Shown here one piece after another: positions 44,561-49,742 of a stretch of DNA of 49,742 nucleotides (within the stretch, counting starts at the first letter, position 1; each line of letters starts with the position of its first letter). Source of the stretch: Reticulitermes lucifugus (Eukaryota; Arthropoda; Insecta; Blattodea; Rhinotermitidae); contig JAKCWW010000135.1 in NCBI GenBank assembly GCA_026260175.1, positions 1 to 49,742 of the forward strand, in the 5' to 3' direction. The translations under genes were made by a program, and so were the position numbers. The notes beneath the pieces are model-generated. The model was not told the DNA's origin. It was given only the letters and a program-made list of their open reading frames with translations, and ran no database searches.

Positions 44561-47128
44561 TCTGTCTTCCCACATTTTGCTGTGTGTTATATATTTGATA
44601 TGTTCCTCCATGTAGGTAATGATAATAATTCATATCTACATTCTTATCTTTATTAACAAACTGATGGTTGGTTAGTTAGTATTGTTATTTACAGATATGA
44701 AAATACATGCTGTCGTTATGGTTCAGTTATTTGATGTCACTGAGGTGGTTTCAGACTACATGCTGTGGTATCAATTTGGCTCCCACTAGTTCACTTCTTG
44801 GAAGAGTAAGAAGAAGAAGGCACCAGCTGGTGGATGCGCAATTACTGTTGCTGTGTGGCCAAGTGACAACATATGTTAGGGTGCCAGCTGATGCTGGCAC
44901 ACTGCCAAGATTAGGCACTGGAAGGTTGTGTTGTGAAATGTCACAGCTTGACACCATGTAGCCCCATTAGAATTAAACAGGAAATATCTCGACTTAGTCC
45001 ACAGATACACCACAGTAACATATGTATTTAGGGGCTTTTCCATTCCAGTAGACAAGGACGTTCTTGTGTGCTTTTACATATTCTTTCCATGAATAGCACA
45101 ACATAAATGCAAAGTGGGAAGGTAATGTTTGGCTGCACGCTTCATCTCCCAACCAATTAAACAGATTTTAAATAAATTCTGAAGTGGGAATCTACACTAA
45201 ACTTATCTAGTGAATTTCATTTCATTTCACAAGCACATAATTTACATTTAAAAACGTACAGAGTGAAATACAATATATTTATATAAAGTGTAATAATTCA
45301 ACTGCTCATTAGCATTTAAACAGCAAAATTTATAACTGTATGCAGTGCAGTAGCCACACCATGAACACCACACAGCTTCCTTCACACCATTTATTATCAT
45401 CTTTATTGGTTTGTTTCGTGGCCTATTCAACAACACTGTAACCACTACATTGATAATATAGTGTTGAATGAAATATGATGACTGAGAGTTAAACTGAATG
45501 AGGCAAAATGGAGTTGTAACCATTAGTAATCTACTATCTCAGCATTTGCTAGGAGTGACAATGTCAAACAACACAAAACCTCAGTTCAGGTAGCTTGTCT
45601 CATATAATACAACATAATTTTCAATGAGGGTGTTGCATATGTGCTCTACTGATATTAAAGCTAAACAGAAGCAGCTGCATTGCAAGTAAGTAAATGAAAT
45701 GACAACAAATTATCATTGTTTCACAAGTACATGGAAAAATATCAAATTTTGAAATTAAAAGTTAGTTTCAAACCACATGTAAACCCAAGGGGGATGTGTC
45801 TTAAAGAACAAGCAGCAACAAAGAACTGTAACATTATTTTTGTGACAATTATGTATGGTTTCTGTGCTTACCATTTAAGTCTCAACATCAGTCATTTTAG
45901 TCAGTAATATAAAAATATGATAATTAAAAATGAAGAATTAAGTTAAGAACTTTATTAACAAATCTGAGGCAGAATGTTTCAAAATAAACTTGGTAAGAGT
46001 AAGTCTCTATAATTATGTAAAAGTATGTAATTCATTAAAAAAAAGACATGGGTCTGACAACTGCCATCCCCTTTGGGTGTCATATCATAAAGCATCATGG
46101 ACTTACAGTGTAGAAAGAACACAAAAGATCACTTGGTCACTGCATCCACAACTGCCACACTTTACTGACTAACTGCTACGCACTAAGCGTTATATTTATA
46201 GCTGATGCAAGCTAACAACGCAGGTTGCCTTCCTCCCCACCAGACTGTCATACTGCCCTCTCCCTCTTAATGCTGCTTGGATTGTCTGTAAGGCATGTGT
46301 TAGGTTCAACAGTGCTGTTAGCATTTCCTACCATCTATTAAAAAAGGAAACCTAGGTTCATGCCCTCATTAAAATATTTACACCACCCAAGTGACCAGAC
46401 GTCAACCTGCACAACTCTAGACACTGCCCTTATCATTTTTAGCCTTATATACATATTAGTTGTTTGTGCTTGAACACCATGCCATGAAGGCATAGAGTAG
46501 ACACACGTGTATATCTGTAAGCTTCTTTGGACTATGACATCCTGTTGTATTGTAACTGCAAATACAGGAGATCAAATGCACATTCTGTACACATGTAACA
46601 GAATCTACACACCTAGTAACCTATATTTTGCAGACACATCCCATTGCATAAACCTAAGTGACTAACATAAACTCTTCAAATAAAATACAACAATCATACC
46701 TGTAATGGGTACCTTACACACACCCAAACATGAACTCTTAACTATGGCACGATTTCAGGTGAAAACACTCTCATTCATCCATGGCAGTACAGGAATACAC
46801 AAAGGAAATCTTCACTATGTTTATAACTTTTGTCATTAGCCCAATTATACAGGATCCATTTGGAATACGTATGATATTATGTACATTTGTAAAACTTTTA
46901 TGCATATCACGAAAAGGGAATAAGAGAGCTCAGATTTCTTCAATAATAATCAATAATTTTAAATATTTTAACTTCTCTATATGTTTTTTTTATGTTTATA
47001 GACATGAAGATTACCAGATATATAAGCTTGAGGCATGTCACCTTAATTATTCTATGATACATAGTAAAAAAATTGTTCTGACCGCAAGAGAACGTGTTTT
47101 CTATCATTTTGTAGTTAAAACTCTAAGC

Positions 47129-47716
47129 CAGAGGTCTCAAAATCAAATAGTACGTGGGGCAAAAAGATAATTTTGAAACTGAAGGTGGGCTGCCCGTCAT
47201 TTTAAGCAGTAAAAAAGGTAATTTATATGAAATTTAAAGTTCTAACTGCACTTTTACTGAAGATTCATATCTTCTGGAATGTGACGCTGTGTCGTTCGGT
47301 ATTTCCCGACGTTTCGAAAGATCGTAGTGCCTTAATCTTTAGGGTCAAGCAATACAGGAAGAGTAGCCACGCAGGAAAATAGGGTGTATTATGCTCACCC
47401 TACAACATAGCATCACATCCCAGAAGACTTGGTTCTTCAGTAAGTAATTAAAGGGGACTGAGATTAGGAATGCTTCATAATTTTAATAACGAAATCCAAA
47501 TATAATTACTGAATTTCAAAATTTATTGCATTGTTATCACGTTGCTGTTTTACGTTACCATCCAGGGATAACTTTTTGAACCTTAAGGCAGTGACATAAA
47601 TAATTTTAAATTAAAAAAATATTCGAAACTGAGCCAGGCCGAATTCTATAATTGTAAAATAAACTGTGATAGGGCCGCAAAAATGTGCTAAGGGCCCGCG
47701 TGTTTGAGACCCCCTG
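47129..47716. mobile_element. hAT-like non-autonomous transposon with perfect 8-bp TSD
   Basis: The terminal repeats are CAGAGGTCTCAAA on the left and, inverted, CAGGGGGTCTCAAA on the right. The 8-bp duplication CTCTAAGC flanks it at 47121-47128 and 47717-47724. Eight-bp duplications and CAG-starting ends fit the hAT superfamily. The element is 588 bp with no transposase, so it is non-autonomous. A foldback element is nested inside. Confidence 0.9.
47270..47427 (+). mobile_element. Foldback-family copy nested in the hAT element
   Basis: Ends TCTTCTGGAATGTGACGCT and, inverted, TCTTCTGGGATGTGATGCT. The interior has TTTCCCGACGTTTCGAAAG. The nesting shows it inserted after the hAT element, or was carried by it. 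Confidence 0.7.
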
Positions 47717-47796
47717 CTCTAAGCATTCTAGGCATCAAATCGGGTGGAAGTGCATGGTCAGCTTCACATCATGGCCAACTTTAACTCCAGTGAAAC

Positions 47797-47990
47797 ATAT
47801 TTTGTTATTGCGAGTTATGAGGTTTTCACAGCCGTGTCCTTGAGGATTCTGGTATTCTCAGATGCGATGCTGTGTTTTTGGGTTTATGGTTTCTTCTTAA
47901 ACCACCTGATTCTTAAAGATGAGGGCAACATATTCCATCGAAACGTCGGGAACCACACAGCCAAGAACGCAGTGTCACATCCCACAAAAC
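47797..47990 (-). mobile_element. Foldback-family copy
   Basis: The minus strand reads TTTTGTGGGATGTGACACTG, GGCTGTGTGGTTCCCGACGT and TTCGATGGAATATGTTGCCC. The plus-strand left part (GTTTTCACAGCCGTGTCC) provides the other, less well conserved side. Confidence 0.55.
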
Positions 47991-48427
47991 TGAAGTCTCC
48001 ATACTTCGTTATTCGTTGGAAGGAGTCTGTGTGAATTTTAAACCCACTGTGAAAAGGTAGATACCCTTGCCCCTGCAGTGTGTACAATGAAGATCACTTC
48101 TTGCAGACATCATACCTGTACTTCATTCTGCACGCTAGTATTACTAAAATATTCAAAGGATTTTGATGAAATTTGTTGTGCGAAATTAATATTTAAATAA
48201 AAATTTTGTCATGGAAACTTTTTTTTTTACATTGTCTACCGTATGGATACAGAATGCATGCCATTTCAGGGACCGGTTCTGTCACCATAATAATGTTAGA
48301 GAAAGACGGTGTAGGCTATAAGATGAATCTAATCATTATTTGTGACACGTGGATTTAATAATGCAGAAAGGATCCGCTTATACAATTTTTCATTTCTAAA
48401 AAAACGAAACACAAACAGACTAAACAA

Positions 48428-48715
48428 AGGTACGCGATTGCTACGCTATTGGGTGGACAAGCGACGAATCGTGATTCGATTCCCAGCAGGTGCAAGGGAT
48501 TTTTCTCTTCTCCAAATCGTCCAGATCGGCTCTTGGACCCACCCGGCGTCCTACTGAATGGATACCAGGGGCTCTTACCCTGGGAAGAAAGCAGACGGGG
48601 CGTGACGCTGACCACTCATGCCCATCTAATACAAAGGTTAAGAATGAGTGGACCTATACCTCCACTTCTCCACATGCCTTCAAGGCGTGCATCGGGACTT
48701 CACTTTTAGGTACAC
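48428..48715 (+). mobile_element. tRNA-derived SINE
   Basis: A GGTACGCGATTGCTACGCTA head, TTCGATTCCCAGCAGG B-box region, TCCAGATCGGCTCTTGGACC, GGCGTGACGCTGACCACTC, AGGTTAAGAATGAGTGGACC and CTTCAAGGCGTGCATCGG 3' end. Nearly full length. Confidence 0.82.
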
Positions 48716-48892
48716 ATAAAATATTTATGGGCAATCGCGAATGTGGAAACTTGGAAGAATCAGATAAATGAAGTGAAAACAAATACTATATTCACGAATT
48801 GGGTTATGGTGAAACAGACTTGATCAAAATGGTTTATAACAGACTCTAGTAGTGGATGTTTTTGTTAACAATGTTTAATCCTTGGAATCTCT

Positions 48893-49030
48893 GTTCTCCT
48901 GGGATATGGTGCTGCATCACACGGTAATTGAAGGCCGACGTTTCGCTACAGCGTGGTGATCTCATCTGAAAGGGTAGACATGTCCATGGGACACATCCCA
49001 GAAGAACAAGGACCTCAACGACACCACTCC
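48893..49030 (+). mobile_element. Foldback-family copy
   Basis: TGTTCTCCTGGGATATGGTG on the left, GGCCGACGTTTCGCTACAG inside, ACACATCCCAGAAGAACAAG on the right. Same skeleton as the other copies, different interior. Confidence 0.65.
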
Positions 49031-49153
49031 AAACGCCTAAAAACGCATATTTGATAGCTGAATTTTAATAATAGATAACTGGTCATTTTAAAGATAAATA
49101 CAACTCAATGGTCTACGTGACGTAAATATTACAACTAAGAAAATACAGTAACT

Positions 49154-49440
49154 GATAACTCAGTTGGTATAGTGAATAGTATATGGACTGGACAACCACG
49201 AAACTGTGATTCCATTCCCAGCAGGGGCAGAGCTTTTTCCCTTCTCCACAGCCAGCATCCAGCTCGTTTCTGAGGTCCACCCATTCTCTTATCCGGTGGG
49301 TATTAGCGACCCCACTCTGGGGCTAAAATGGCAGAAACATGAAACTTGAAACTGACAGCTCACACCCATCTAGTGCCGAGATTAAGAATGCATGAAGCTA
49401 TACCTCCACACCTCCATACACATGCATGGAATGGCACTTA
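49154..49440 (+). mobile_element. tRNA-derived SINE
   Basis: GATAACTCAGTTGGTATAGT is the A-box region, GATTCCATTCCCAGCAGG the B-box region, CATCTAGTGCCGAGATTAAG and GAAGCTATACCTCCACACC the 3' body. Near full length, moderately diverged. Confidence 0.8.
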
Positions 49441-49620
49441 ATTAAGCATAAGATCAACTTACTTTTATCCAAAAATGGTATTTAATATAACTTCTTAATA
49501 TTTCTAAGGTTATCAAAAATAGCTTTAGAATCTTACATCCAAAACTGTCTTAAAATTTTAATTCCAATACGAGAAGGTGGAGTCCATATTTGAGATATAC
49601 TAATGGCACCTTCCTTCTGT

Positions 49621-49742
49621 GGGCCGGGATAGCGTAGTCGGTATAGTGACTAGCTACGGGCTGGACGGTCCGGGGATTTAATCCCGGTGGGGGCGAGATT
49701 TTCCGCAGCCGTCCAGACCAGCCCTGGGGCCCACCCAGCCTC
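49621..49742 (+). mobile_element. tRNA-derived SINE, best-preserved head, cut by window end
   Basis: GGGATAGCGTAGTCGGTATA (A box) and GGGGATTTAATCCCGGTGGG (B-box region) look well preserved, with GCCGTCCAGACCAGCCCTGG following. It is GC-richer than the older copies, suggesting a recent insertion. The 3' half lies outside the window. Confidence 0.85.

Larger units (their letters stand above)
40290..49620. other. Upstream of the ASB coding region: intergenic or 5' intron, repeat-rich
   Basis: An acceptor at 40290-40292 implies at least one more exon upstream, but none could be identified. The stretch holds LINE ends (41355-41750, 44140-44560), a Penelope-like block (42060-42760), a hairpin (44232-44317), a hAT element (47129-47716), foldbacks and SINEs. 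Unlabelled parts such as 42.8-43.8, 44.6-47.1 kb and 48.1-48.4 kb show no recognisable feature. Confidence 0.5.

Noticed and set aside
44707..44961. Open frames on both strands at 44.7-44.96 kb
   Set aside because: The region is somewhat GC-richer but neither translation resembles a known protein; probably repeat-derived.
46781..47170. Longest isolated plus-strand frame in the right part (129 codons)
   Set aside because: Composition is AT-driven, no domain is recognisable, and its end runs into the hAT element, so it is most likely chance.
49621..49700. tRNA-like A and B boxes
   Set aside because: They belong to the tRNA-derived SINE head and do not fold into a proper tRNA cloverleaf by inspection.
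1..49742. CRISPR arrays, bacterial operons, rRNA or integrated virus genes
   Set aside because: No regularly spaced direct repeats, ribosome-binding-site-linked gene series, rRNA-like blocks or viral structural frames were seen; the sequence is an intron-rich animal locus.

Overview
The window is animal nuclear DNA, AT-rich and dense in introns, with no prokaryotic, viral or CRISPR gene content. The protein matches and the repeats (RTE-like LINE ends, a tRNA-derived SINE, foldback elements) suggest an insect. The repeat style resembles cockroach or termite genomes, but that lineage is inference from memory, not a search result.

Two protein-coding genes can be read, both on the minus strand. 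(1) 659-22015 is an OCRL/INPP5B-type inositol polyphosphate 5-phosphatase. Sixteen consecutive coding exons join with fully consistent phases and GT/AG junctions into 821 codons: PH domain, linker, complete 5-phosphatase domain, ASH domain, and most of the RhoGAP domain. The first coding segment is unresolved and the last part of RhoGAP lies beyond the left edge. (2) 33131-40240 is an ankyrin-repeat/SOCS-box protein of five exons giving a 460-residue product with a stop codon and a nearby AATAAA. Its transcription start is not seen.

Layout: 1-22 kb is the phosphatase body. 22-30 kb is its upstream region and first intron(s), ending in a GC-richer segment (about 29.1-30.1 kb) with a strong minus-strand donor. 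30-33 kb is intergenic and repeat-laden. 33-40.3 kb is the ankyrin/SOCS gene. 40.3-49.7 kb is intergenic or an upstream intron, almost all repeats.

Repeats: decayed 3' ends of RTE-like LINEs with TTAG-rich tails, two other LINE C-terminal ends, eight copies or fragments of one tRNA-derived SINE, a hAT-type non-autonomous element with a perfect 8-bp target duplication, a foldback family with a shared skeleton but divergent interiors, two miRNA-precursor-sized near-perfect hairpins inside retroelement remnants, and hammerhead-like motifs of the kind described in Penelope-like elements. No new enzymatic or defence system was found. The most unusual content is the foldback family, the two hairpins and the hammerhead-like motif.

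No functional link between the two genes is visible. The phosphatase family acts on PI(4,5)P2 in endosomal and clathrin traffic; the SOCS-box family provides substrate adaptors for Cullin-5 ubiquitin ligases.
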